Shown here: positions 1 to 5,566 of the stretch, one piece after another
Layout: the number at the start of each line of letters is the position of its first letter
Numbering within the stretch: the first letter of the stretch is position 1
Source: JAYEHC01 sp964490635
GTDB taxonomy: Bacteria > Patescibacteriota > Minisyncoccia > JAHIHE01 > JAGLIN01
Direction of reading: 5' to 3'
DNA length: 9,738 nucleotides
NCBI GenBank assembly: GCA_964490635.1
Contig: CAZBCK010000037.1
Span: 1-9,738, forward strand
Translations under genes and position numbers: made by a program
Notes under the pieces: model-generated
Told to the model about the DNA's origin: nothing
The model's database searches: none
What the model saw: the letters and a program-made list of their open reading frames with translations, nothing else

Positions 1-352
1 AGAAGCTCCCAAGGGTTTGGCTGTTCGCCAATTAAAGTGGTACGCGAGCTGGGTTCAAACCGTCGTGAGACAGGTTGGCCTCCTATCTGCCGCAGGCGTG
101 GATACTTGAGAAGCGTCTCTTCTAGTACGAGAGGACCGAAGAGAACAGACCTCTGGTGTACCAGTTGTTCCGCCAGGAGCATCGCTGGGTAGCTATGTCT
201 GGGAAGGATAAGCGCTGAAAGCATATAAGCGCGAAGCCTACTTTAAGATTAGGTATCATTAAGATTCCTGGAAGATTACCAGGTTGATAGGGCGCAGGTG
301 TAAGTGCGGTGACGCATTCAGCCGAGCGCTACTAATAAGTCAAATGCTTATT
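1..352 (+). rRNA. rrl: 23S ribosomal RNA, 3' end (partial)
   Basis: This is the last part of the large-subunit rRNA, entering from the left edge. Recognisable conserved stretches include the peptidyl-transferase segment CTGTTCGCC...AAAGTGGTACGCGAGCTGGGTT at 21-54 (with a short variable part between) and CGTCGTGAGACAG at 61-73. The sarcin-ricin loop AGTACGAGAGGACC, bound by elongation factors, lies at 124-137. The helix GCTGAAAGCAT and the terminal GTTGATAGG...CTACTAAT segment follow. The first base corresponds to roughly position 2490 of E. coli 23S. The 3' end is placed near 352 by comparison with the E. coli terminus and is uncertain by several bases. No insertion or intron is visible in this part. 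The next recognised rRNA, 5S, is about 1.18 kb away. Confidence 0.97.
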
Positions 353-431
353 AATGCTGCTGTGGTTTTAAAATTTATTTTGAAATCGTGGCTAAGTTGA
401 TTAACTAGCGTTTAATGATTGATAATTTAGT

Positions 432-493
432 CAAAAGTTTGTAAAGTTTATAAAGTTGAAAGTGTTTTTAACTTTATAAACTTTTAACTTTTG
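432..493 (+). repeat. Long A/T-rich hairpin after 23S rRNA
   Basis: A 15-bp perfect stem (AAAGTTTATAAAGTT at 443-457 with its complement at 470-484) is extended by an outer 8-bp stem (CAAAAGTT 432-439 with 486-493), separated by a small asymmetric internal loop. The 12-nt loop is at 458-469. It lies about 80 nt beyond the 23S end and could be a terminator or an RNase III-type processing stem. It is followed only by TTTTAT-like sequence, so a classic intrinsic terminator is not certain. The 5' arm together with the first loop bases recurs at 1676-1696 after 5S rRNA, so this is a dispersed repeat in both places. Confidence 0.7.
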
Positions 494-576
494 ATTTTAT
501 GAACTTATTTTGTTCGTTGATAATTTACTTTTTGGAAGTTGGATAAATGGGATTTGTAATGAATCCTGTTTAAAAC

Positions 577-584
577 AAAGGAGG
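577..584 (+). promoter_or_regulatory. Strong Shine-Dalgarno site of the micro-ORF
   Basis: AAAGGAGG lies 9 nt before the ATG at 594. It is the only near-perfect, well-spaced Shine-Dalgarno sequence seen in the window; the larger genes have none or only weak ones. This supports translation of the short frame that follows. Confidence 0.65.
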
Positions 585-593
585 TATATAAAG

Positions 594-724
594 ATGAATA
601 TGATAAAGGTCGGAGATGATACGGGTGCCGTTATGGATGTTATTATTTCAGGAAGAAAGAAGATGGAAAGAAGATGGAAGATGGATTGAATAAAAAACTG
701 GACTCTTTAGGTGGTAAGATGTAA
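594..724 (+). pseudogene. Micro-ORF (39 aa if intact) broken by an 11-bp duplication
   Basis: From ATG 594 the open frame reads 31 codons (MNMIKVGDDTGAVMDVIISG, then RKKMERRWKMD) to TGA at 687-689. An exact 11-bp tandem duplication lies at 658-668 and 669-679. If one copy is removed, the frame continues after RKKME into DGLNKKLDSLGGKM and stops at TAA 722-724, giving a smooth 39-residue basic/acidic protein. The second frame is intact downstream of the duplication, which supports this reconstruction. The family is not recognised and no function is offered. The gene sits between 23S and 5S rRNA behind a strong Shine-Dalgarno. The duplication could be a real mutation, a slippage-prone switch, or an assembly error. 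Confidence 0.5.
658..679 (+). repeat. 11-bp tandem duplication inside the micro-ORF
   Basis: AGAAGATGGAA is present twice head to tail (658-668, 669-679). Because 11 is not a multiple of 3, it shifts the frame of the short gene at 594. The surrounding purine-rich run is prone to replication slippage. Confidence 0.8.
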
Positions 725-885
725 GAATTGCCAGCGTTGTTTACAGTTTTAGATATTCCTTATAAGGTCTAAAATTGAGTTTAGGGGGTTTTTACTCTTA
801 AACAATATAAAATCACCATTCGGCATTAAAAACTCTTTCTCTAAAAAGTTCCTATAAAGTATAAACAACGCTCTGAAATCTTACA
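720..885. repeat. Structured inverted-repeat element of about 165 bp
   Basis: The core inverted repeat is an exact 11-bp pair, AGCGTTGTTTA at 733-743 and TAAACAACGCT at 862-872. A further 7-bp pair (TGTAAGA 720-726 with TCTTACA 879-885) lies beyond a symmetric 6x6 internal loop. Inside sits a second hairpin, TTTTAGA 747-753 with TCTAAAA 768-774, enclosing the palindrome CCTTATAAGG. The left arm overlaps the end of the reconstructed micro-ORF. The layout suits either a MITE-like repeat or a folded RNA. No known RNA family was recognised and no coding potential was seen. Confidence 0.5.
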
Positions 886-886
886 G

Positions 887-998
887 AATCGCTCTAAAAA
901 AGGATAGTTTAAATATTATCTTTAGATGTGATTAAGAGGGATCCCCATTCGGCTACGCTCAGGGCAAGCTCTCGGCTCCTATCGTCGCTCGGGATGAC
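887..998 (+). repeat. Composite interspersed repeat, copy A
   Basis: The segment reads AATCGCTCTAAAAA, then a T/A-rich spacer with TTTAAATATTATCTTT, then GATTAAGAGGGATCCC, and ends in CGTCGCTCGGGATGACA. The reverse complement of 6324-6408 matches it nearly base for base, except for about 25 extra bases in copy A between GGGATCCC and CTCGGCTCC. It is therefore one dispersed, non-coding element present twice in opposite orientation. It ends a few bases before the promoter of the coiled-coil gene. Confidence 0.85.
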
Positions 999-1011
999 AA
1001 AAAAACTAAAA

Positions 1012-1040
1012 ATGACAGGATTATTTTTTTGTGCTATAAT
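1012..1040 (+). promoter_or_regulatory. Near-consensus sigma70-type promoter of the coiled-coil gene
   Basis: The -35 box ATGACA (1012-1017, 5 of 6 against TTGACA), a 17-bp spacer and a perfect -10 box TATAAT (1035-1040) preceded by TGC (extended -10) form the best promoter in the window. Transcription should start about 6-7 bases past the -10 box, at or next to the ATG at 1047, so the mRNA is predicted to be leaderless. The ATGACA hexamer repeats the sequence that ends the adjacent interspersed repeat. Confidence 0.8.
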
Positions 1041-1046
1041 ATTTCT

Positions 1047-1502
1047 ATGAAAAAGGAAATCAAAAAAACAAAATTAAAACCGAGAAAAAAGGCTGAAGTG
1101 AAACGAGATCAATATACTGTGGTTCTTGAAGATGTGCGTCGTCAGTTTGGCGTGATGAAAGAAGGATTTTCGGGTATGCACAGAAGGTTTGATAAATTGG
1201 ATAAAAAAGTTGACAATAATCATAAAGAGTTTCTAGAATTCAGAAATGAAATGACAGATTTCAAGAGTGAAATGACAGATTTCAAGAGTGAAATGACAGA
1301 TTTCAAGAGTGAGACTAATGGTAATTTCAAAGCTGTTTTTGAGTATCTCTCAAAAATTGACGATGAAATTCAATCAATAGAACTGGATATAGCTGATTTA
1401 AAGAATACACTAAAAAACAAAGCTGACTTAGATAGAATAACGCAAATAGAAAAAGAGATAGTTATCATAAAAAGAGAACTTGTTTATTGTCGCAAGCAAT
1501 AG
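1047..1502 (+). CDS. Basic coiled-coil protein of unknown function
   Basis: The product is about 151 residues with a very basic N-terminus (MKKEIKKTKLKPRKK). It continues into a long predicted coiled coil rich in E, K, D, N and hydrophobic heptad positions, with no signal peptide, membrane segment or catalytic motif. Around residues 69-89 it has three head-to-tail copies of the heptad MTDFKSE, encoded by three nearly identical 21-bp units. A TTG in the same frame at 1029 would lengthen it, but that extension overlaps the -10 box, so ATG 1047 is preferred and translation is probably leaderless. The gene lies between 23S and 5S rRNA and ends 30 bp before 5S. It resembles the small hypothetical coiled-coil proteins common in Patescibacteria. 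A structural or scaffold role is possible but unsupported. Confidence 0.8.
   Translation: MKKEIKKTKLKPRKKAEVKRDQYTVVLEDVRRQFGVMKEGFSGMHRRFDKLDKKVDNNHKEFLEFRNEMTDFKSEMTDFKSEMTDFKSETNGNFKAVFEYLSKIDDEIQSIELDIADLKNTLKNKADLDRITQIEKEIVIIKRELVYCRKQ
1251..1313 (+). repeat. Three tandem 21-bp units coding coiled-coil heptads
   Basis: Units start at 1251, 1272 and 1293 and encode MTDFKSE three times. Only the final base of the third unit differs (A to G, silent). The near-identity of the copies shows a recent in-frame expansion that lengthens the coiled coil by whole heptads. Confidence 0.95.
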
Positions 1503-1531
1503 AGCAATTTAACAATTTGCCTCAAAAATTC

Positions 1532-1647
1532 CCCGGTGATTTTGGCGGTAGGGTTACACCTGATCCCATCCCGAACTCAGAAGTTAAGCCTGCCAGCGCC
1601 GATGGTACTTGTCCCGTACGGGGCCGGAAGAGTAGGACATTGCCGGA
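1532..1647 (+). rRNA. rrf: 5S ribosomal RNA
   Basis: The conserved 5S core is present: GGGTTACACCTGATCCCATC, then CGAACTCAGAAGTTAAGCC, CGCCGATGGTACT and GGAAGAGTAGGACATTGCC. The ends were set by helix I: CCGGTGAT at 1533-1540 pairs with ATTGCCGG at 1639-1646 (with two G-U pairs), giving a mature RNA of about 115 nt, slightly short for 5S. GATTTTTTG follows directly, so the terminal helix plus the T run may itself end transcripts. It is separated from 23S by over 1 kb and lies 30 bp behind a protein-coding gene. It may therefore be transcribed by read-through from the rRNA promoter or from the promoter at 1012-1040. Confidence 0.95.
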
Positions 1648-1675
1648 GATTTTTTGAAGCAAAGAGTGGAGTTTT

Positions 1676-1704
1676 AAAGTTTATAAAGTTGAAAGTTTAT
1701 AAAG
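1676..1704 (+). repeat. A/T-rich repeat after 5S, second copy
   Basis: AAAGTTTATAAAGTTGAAAG here matches 443-462 after 23S exactly. A partial third unit (GAAAGTTTATAAAG at 1691-1704) follows in tandem. The downstream GACTTTACGGACTTTTAAC resembles a degenerate complementary arm. Copies placed behind both rRNAs may be chance spread of a repeat or a shared processing signal. Confidence 0.6.
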
Positions 1705-1750
1705 CTGCGTACTTTCTACCTTATGACTTTACGGACTTTTAACTATTTTT

Positions 1751-1779
1751 AAACAGAGCATTGTTAGTGTCTGTTTTTT
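1751..1779 (+). terminator. Intrinsic terminator after 5S rRNA
   Basis: The stem AAACAGA (1751-1757) pairs with TCTGTTT (1770-1776), with a short inner extension. It runs directly into a T-rich tract (1773-1779). It lies about 105 nt past the 5S gene and just before the promoter of the next gene, so it plausibly closes the rRNA transcription unit. Confidence 0.75.
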
Positions 1780-1780
1780 A

Positions 1781-1834
1781 TTGACCAAAAATTTTTAAAA
1801 TGTTAAAATGTTAAAATGACAATGTGTTAAAATG
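1781..1834 (+). promoter_or_regulatory. Promoter with 8-bp tandem repeats carrying the -10 motif
   Basis: The -35 box TTGACC (1781-1786), a 17-bp spacer and the -10 box TAAAAT (1804-1809) preceded by TGT give a good extended -10 promoter for the gene at 1848. The unit TTAAAATG is repeated at 1795, 1803 and 1811, and again at 1827 after one degenerate unit (1819-1826). Each unit junction re-creates TGTTAAAAT or something close to it, so adding or losing units would shift the spacing between the -35 and -10 boxes. Confidence 0.65.
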
Positions 1835-1847
1835 TTAGCATATTAAG

Positions 1848-2717
1848 ATGACTAGCGCTCAAAGAAAACTAAAAAAACTTTTTATTGCGGGAGTAGTTTT
1901 GTCTGTTACTATATCTGTTATTTGGATTGCGTTTAAGCCGGAAGAACAGGTTTGTTTCAATGGAGTCAGGGACTTTGGAGAAGACGGCGTTGATTGCGGA
2001 GGAATTTGCGCGAAAGTGTGTCCTCCTTCGCTCAAACCCCCGCAAGTGAGCGATATAAAAACTGAGTGGGTTAAATTTGTTTCAGACGGCAAAAATAATT
2101 ATGATCTGGCCGCTAAATTATCAAATAACAATGAGCATTGGGGACTTTCTCTTCTGGACTATGAATTTATTATCTACAATAAACAAGGTGTAGTTATTGA
2201 CTCTATAAAAAATCAAACATATATTATGCCAAAGGGTTTTCTGGAAAATAAGGGAAAAAGGTATGTAATTGAAAATGATTTTGAGACAAGCGAGAATATT
2301 GAAAGAGTTGAATTGGTTCTGTCTAATTTTAATTGGAATGAAGTAAGAGACCTAAGAGACCTTCCGGAATTGAATGCTGAAATAATAAAAATTCGTGACA
2401 AAAAATATGGATTTGTTGACAATCAAGAGGAATTTTATTATGCGTCAGGAGTAACTGAAAATATTTCCAAACATAGTTTCTTTTATATTGACATAAGCGT
2501 TATTTTATTTAACGAAGACAATGAGCCGATTGCCGTTGGCAGAACAGATCAATGGACGCTTGAAGCAAACAGCGGATGGCAATTTGAAATTCGTTGGAAA
2601 AATCCGTTTCCTGAAAATGTTGATTATGCTGATTTTGACGCGCAGACTAATGTTTTCAATATGGATAATTTTATGAAAAAGAGGGTAACCGGAGAAAAAT
2701 ATATAACTCCGAGATAA
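1848..2717 (+). CDS. Membrane-anchored Cys-rich protein, function unknown
   Basis: The 289-residue product has a short basic N-terminus (RKLKK) and one transmembrane segment at about residues 11-29, so it is probably anchored with most of the chain outside the membrane. Next to the anchor is a compact Cys motif: C36, then FNGVRDFGEDGVDCGG, with C50, C54 and C58 (CX13CX3CX3C). It resembles the short D/G/C-rich motifs seen beside membrane anchors in Patescibacteria and some archaea, and might bind metal or form disulfides. The rest (about 70-289) is soluble, beta-rich in appearance, with no motif recognised. No Shine-Dalgarno precedes ATG 1848. It has its own promoter and stands 77 bp upstream of rodA on the same strand, so a cell-envelope role is a reasonable but unproved guess. 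Confidence 0.85.
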   Translation: MTSAQRKLKKLFIAGVVLSVTISVIWIAFKPEEQVCFNGVRDFGEDGVDCGGICAKVCPPSLKPPQVSDIKTEWVKFVSDGKNNYDLAAKLSNNNEHWGLSLLDYEFIIYNKQGVVIDSIKNQTYIMPKGFLENKGKRYVIENDFETSENIERVELVLSNFNWNEVRDLRDLPELNAEIIKIRDKKYGFVDNQEEFYYASGVTENISKHSFFYIDISVILFNEDNEPIAVGRTDQWTLEANSGWQFEIRWKNPFPENVDYADFDAQTNVFNMDNFMKKRVTGEKYITPR

Positions 2718-2723
2718 GTTAAG

Positions 2724-2790
2724 TATTAAGTAGCTAGTATCAAGCGAAATTAAGACAGAGCTTAATACTAGCTATTTAATACTAGCTATT
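2724..2790 (+). promoter_or_regulatory. rodA leader hairpin with a duplicated 3' arm
   Basis: A 22-nt arm at 2724-2745 (core TAGCTAGTAT) pairs with 2760-2781 (core ATACTAGCTA) with one G-U pair and one mismatch, across a 14-nt loop. The 3' arm is then repeated: the 14-bp unit TAATACTAGCTATT occurs at 2763-2776 and again at 2777-2790, ending 4 nt before the rodA start codon. Either copy could pair with the 5' arm, giving two alternative hairpins. One of them would fold right up to the start codon. Confidence 0.65.
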
Positions 2791-2794
2791 TGTA

Positions 2795-3910
2795 ATGAAG
2801 TTTTATTTTCTTGGTAAATTAGATACGACATTATTTATTGCTACTATCGTTCTGATTCTGCTGGGGCTGATAACAATTTTTAGCACTTCATACAGTTCTG
2901 TCGGAACTGATTTTTTAAATTTCAAAAAGCAATTTATTTTTTCTATTATTGGTGTTGTTCTAATGATAAGTATAAGTTTTTTTGATTATAGGGCATTAAA
3001 GAATTATACGGGCCTGTTTTATATTGCCGCTTGTTTTATATTGGTCGCTGTTTTATTTTTCGGAATCTCAATAAGAGGAACTACGGGCTGGTTTAATCTC
3101 GGTCTTTTTAATTTTCAGCCATCTGAATTTGTAAAAATAATAGCAATAATTGTAATGGCCAAATATCTGTCAAAAACAGCAAGCTATTTAGATGATTTTA
3201 AAAAAGTGGTTATTTCGGGAATATATATATCTTTGCCCATTATCCTTATTCTTCTTCAGCCGGATTTTGGCAGTGCCTTGGTGCTGTCTTTTATTTGGCT
3301 CTCTTTGCTTTTTGTATCGGGAATAAATAAAAAATATATAGCGTTGATCTTGTTTTTTGGTTTGGTGTTATTTGCCGGGAGTTGGAGCTATGCTTTAAAA
3401 GATTATCAAAAAGATAGAATTATTACTTTCGTAAATCCGCAATCGGATCCGTTAGGTTACGGATATAATGTTATCCAGTCAACCGTTGCCGTCGGGTCTG
3501 GGAATATTTGGGGTAAGGGGCTTGGACATGGATCGCAGAGCCAACTGAATTTTTTACCAGAAAAACATACTGACTTTATTTTTGCGGTTATTGCTGAAGA
3601 AATGGGTTTTATCGGAATTATTTTTTTGCTGGGGTTATTTGGAATTATTTTTCATCGTATTTTTAAAATTGCATCCGAAACACAGGATAATTTTGGTAAG
3701 TTGATTGTTTTGGGAGCTTCATTTATGATTATGTTTCATATGGTTGTAAACATTGGAATGAATATGGGAATTATGCCAGTAACAGGAATTCCTCTTCCTT
3801 TCATAAGTTATGGCGGAAGTTCACTTATTAGTTTTCTGATAATGATCGGGATGGTCCAAAGTGTCTATGCGAAAGGAAAGGGATATAAGATTGAGAAAGA
3901 AGAGGATTAG
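2795..3910 (+). CDS. rodA: RodA, SEDS-family peptidoglycan glycosyltransferase
   Basis: RodA polymerises lipid II into glycan strands at the inner membrane, working with a class B penicillin-binding protein in the elongation (Rod) complex. The 371-residue length is normal for RodA and the chain has about ten hydrophobic segments. Family signatures seen: FNFQPSEF at 105-112, LLQPDFGSA at 153-161, DPLGYGYNVIQS at 218-229, the catalytic-loop sequence LPEKHTDFIFAVIAEE at 254-269 with the expected catalytic Asp260, and the C-terminal GIPLPFISYGGSS at 331-343. HTDF, where FtsW proteins usually carry HNDF, together with GSQSQLNFLPE, favours RodA over FtsW. No Shine-Dalgarno is seen; a hairpin with a duplicated arm ends just before the start. 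No PBP2, mreB or mreC lies nearby, so it is isolated from the usual rod-shape cluster. Confidence 0.93.
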   Translation: MKFYFLGKLDTTLFIATIVLILLGLITIFSTSYSSVGTDFLNFKKQFIFSIIGVVLMISISFFDYRALKNYTGLFYIAACFILVAVLFFGISIRGTTGWFNLGLFNFQPSEFVKIIAIIVMAKYLSKTASYLDDFKKVVISGIYISLPIILILLQPDFGSALVLSFIWLSLLFVSGINKKYIALILFFGLVLFAGSWSYALKDYQKDRIITFVNPQSDPLGYGYNVIQSTVAVGSGNIWGKGLGHGSQSQLNFLPEKHTDFIFAVIAEEMGFIGIIFLLGLFGIIFHRIFKIASETQDNFGKLIVLGASFMIMFHMVVNIGMNMGIMPVTGIPLPFISYGGSSLISFLIMIGMVQSVYAKGKGYKIEKEED

Positions 3911-3921
3911 AATTAATTTCT

Positions 3922-4091
3922 TGTCATTCCTGCGAAGGCAGGAATCTAGACGCAATATCTTCAGTTTTTAGAATATTATTATAATAATTAAAATACCAAA
4001 AATGTTATTGCTAATTTGTTTGCAATATTATTATTTTAAAAATAGTGATTGATGAAATTTCATCTGGATTCCCGCCTTCGCGGGAATGACA
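3922..4091. repeat. Inverted pair of TGTCATTCC palindromic repeats
   Basis: A 29-bp unit at 3922-3950 (TGTCATTCCTGCGAAGGCAG...) recurs inverted at 4063-4091 (reverse complement TGTCATTCCCGCGAAGGCGG...). Each unit is itself a hairpin around GAAG, and the copies differ at paired positions (CCTGC/GCAGG against CCCGC/GCGGG), so pairing is preserved. The 112-bp interval is A/T-rich, with no gene but a perfect 14-bp palindrome GATGAAATTTCATC at 4051-4064. The unit is of a kind found dispersed in many bacterial genomes. The first copy may slow or end rodA transcripts, although no T run follows it. Confidence 0.8.
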
Positions 4092-4112
4092 ATAATAGAA
4101 TTTGTTTTTTTA

Positions 4113-4140
4113 TTTACACTAAAAAATCCCGTGTTAAAAT
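4113..4140 (+). promoter_or_regulatory. Probable glyS promoter
   Basis: The -35 box TTTACA (4113-4118), a 16-bp spacer and the -10 box TAAAAT (4135-4140) preceded by TGT resemble the promoter at 1781-1809. Transcription would start near 4147, leaving a short A/T-rich leader of about 17 nt without a Shine-Dalgarno. Confidence 0.6.
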
Positions 4141-4163
4141 AAAATCATCAATAAAAAATATTT

Positions 4164-5564
4164 ATGACAAAAGAAAAAGAAAATCTAATGGACAAAATTA
4201 CCTCGCTTGCCAAGCGACGGGGCTTTATTTTTTCAGGTTCGGAAATTTATGGCGGACTGGCGAATACTTGGGACTACGGACCAGTTGGCGTGGAGTTGAA
4301 AAATAACATCAAGCAAGCGTGGTGGAGAATGTTTGCGCAAAACAGAGAAGATGTCGTTGGTTTGGACGCGGCGATTTTGATGAACTCTGATGTCTGGAAA
4401 GCGTCTGGACATACGGCGGGATTTAACGACGCTTTGGTAGATTGTAAAAGCTGTCGAGCGAGACTGCGAGCGGATCACTTAGTAGAAGATAACCTAGATA
4501 TTAAAGTTGAAGGCAAATCACTGGAAGAAATAACTGAAATAATCAAGAAGAATAAACTAAAATGTCCTTCTTGTGGCAAAAGCGATTTTACGGAAGCGCG
4601 AAAATTCAATCTAATGTTTAAAACTTTCCAAGGAGTTGTGGAAGAAGATAACGCGATTATCTATCTTCGTCCCGAAACAGCGCAGGCAATGTTTGTTGAT
4701 TTCAAGAATGTTTTGAGTTCCACGCACAAAAAAATTCCTTTCGGCATTGCGCAAATCGGCAAATCGTTTCGCAACGAGATAACTCCCGGGAATTTTATTT
4801 TTCGAACAATAGAATTTGAACAGATGGAGCTTGAGTATTTTATTAAGGAAGAAAATTGGCAGGAGCAGTTTGATTATTGGCAGAATGAGATGATTAAATG
4901 GCTGGATTATCTTGGTATTAAAAAAGAAAATTACAGTATTCGCGAGCACGACAAGGAAGAGCTGTCGCACTATTCCAAAAAGACAATTGACATAGAATAC
5001 AATTTTCCGTTTGGCACAAAAGAGCTTTACGGACTGGCTTATCGCGGTAATTTTGATCTAACTCAGCATCAAAAACACAGCAAGCAAAATATGGAATATT
5101 TTGACACAGAAGATAATAAAAAATATATTCCCCATGTTATTGAACCGACTTTTGGTGTAGATAGAAGTTTTTTAGCGGTGATGGTTGATGCCTATTGCGA
5201 AGAAGAAGCGCCGACGGCAAATGGCAAAACGGAAACGCGCGTCGTAATGAAATTCAACAAAAATATCGCGCCGGTCAAAGTGGCGATTTTGCCTTTATCT
5301 AAAAAAGAAAATCTGAGTAAAAAAGCAAAAGAAGTTTTTGATTTGGTTAAGACTGAATTTGTCTGTCAATACGATGAGTCTCAAAGTATCGGAAAGAGAT
5401 ATAGAAGGCAGGATGAAATTGGCACGCCATATTGTGTAACGGTTGATTTTGAAAGTTTGGAAGATAATGCGGTGACGATTAGGGATAGAGATACGATGGA
5501 GCAGGAGAGGGTTAAGATTGGGGAAGTGGTGGAGTGGTTGAAGAGAGCTTTTTTAAAGCTTTAA
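4164..5564 (+). CDS. glyS: Glycyl-tRNA synthetase, alpha2 (single-chain) type
   Basis: This cytoplasmic enzyme charges tRNA-Gly with glycine using ATP. It is a class II synthetase of the homodimeric type shared with eukaryotes, archaea and some bacteria, not the alpha2beta2 type of E. coli. Seen in 466 residues: the start region SLAKRRGFIFSGSEIYGGLA, motif 1 region WDYGPVGVELKNN (36-48), GLDAAILMNSDVWKASGH (66-83), two CXXC pairs (C94/C97 and C134/C137) that probably hold zinc, RPETAQ (169-174), motif 2 FRNEITPG (202-209), motif 3 GVDRS (331-335), and a C-terminal anticodon-binding domain from about 367. Length and motif order are normal. ATG 4164 is taken as the start; ATG 4188 (MDKITSLAKRR) is also possible and matches where many homologues begin. 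The next gene follows after 18 bp with its own -10 motif. Confidence 0.97.
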   Translation: MTKEKENLMDKITSLAKRRGFIFSGSEIYGGLANTWDYGPVGVELKNNIKQAWWRMFAQNREDVVGLDAAILMNSDVWKASGHTAGFNDALVDCKSCRARLRADHLVEDNLDIKVEGKSLEEITEIIKKNKLKCPSCGKSDFTEARKFNLMFKTFQGVVEEDNAIIYLRPETAQAMFVDFKNVLSSTHKKIPFGIAQIGKSFRNEITPGNFIFRTIEFEQMELEYFIKEENWQEQFDYWQNEMIKWLDYLGIKKENYSIREHDKEELSHYSKKTIDIEYNFPFGTKELYGLAYRGNFDLTQHQKHSKQNMEYFDTEDNKKYIPHVIEPTFGVDRSFLAVMVDAYCEEEAPTANGKTETRVVMKFNKNIAPVKVAILPLSKKENLSKKAKEVFDLVKTEFVCQYDESQSIGKRYRRQDEIGTPYCVTVDFESLEDNAVTIRDRDTMEQERVKIGEVVEWLKRAFLKL

Positions 5565-5566
5565 AT

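Noticed and set aside
1029..1046. TTG start extending the coiled-coil protein by six residues
   Set aside because: The extension would contain the TATAAT box itself, so it would not be transcribed from the obvious promoter. ATG 1047 is preferred.
353..1531. tRNA gene in the 23S-5S spacer
   Set aside because: No cloverleaf with a GGTTC-type T arm was found by eye in this stretch or in other gaps.
1536..1742. Open frame of 68 codons at 5S
   Set aside because: It is a chance frame through the 5S rRNA and the A/T repeat behind it.
4049..4306. Open frame of 85 codons overlapping the glyS start
   Set aside because: It begins inside the TGTCATTCC repeat and runs out of frame through glyS. It has no ribosome site and no recognisable protein character.
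4611..4970. Minus-strand open frame of 119 codons inside glyS
   Set aside because: It is antisense to a clearly conserved synthetase gene, with no domain and no promoter or ribosome site.
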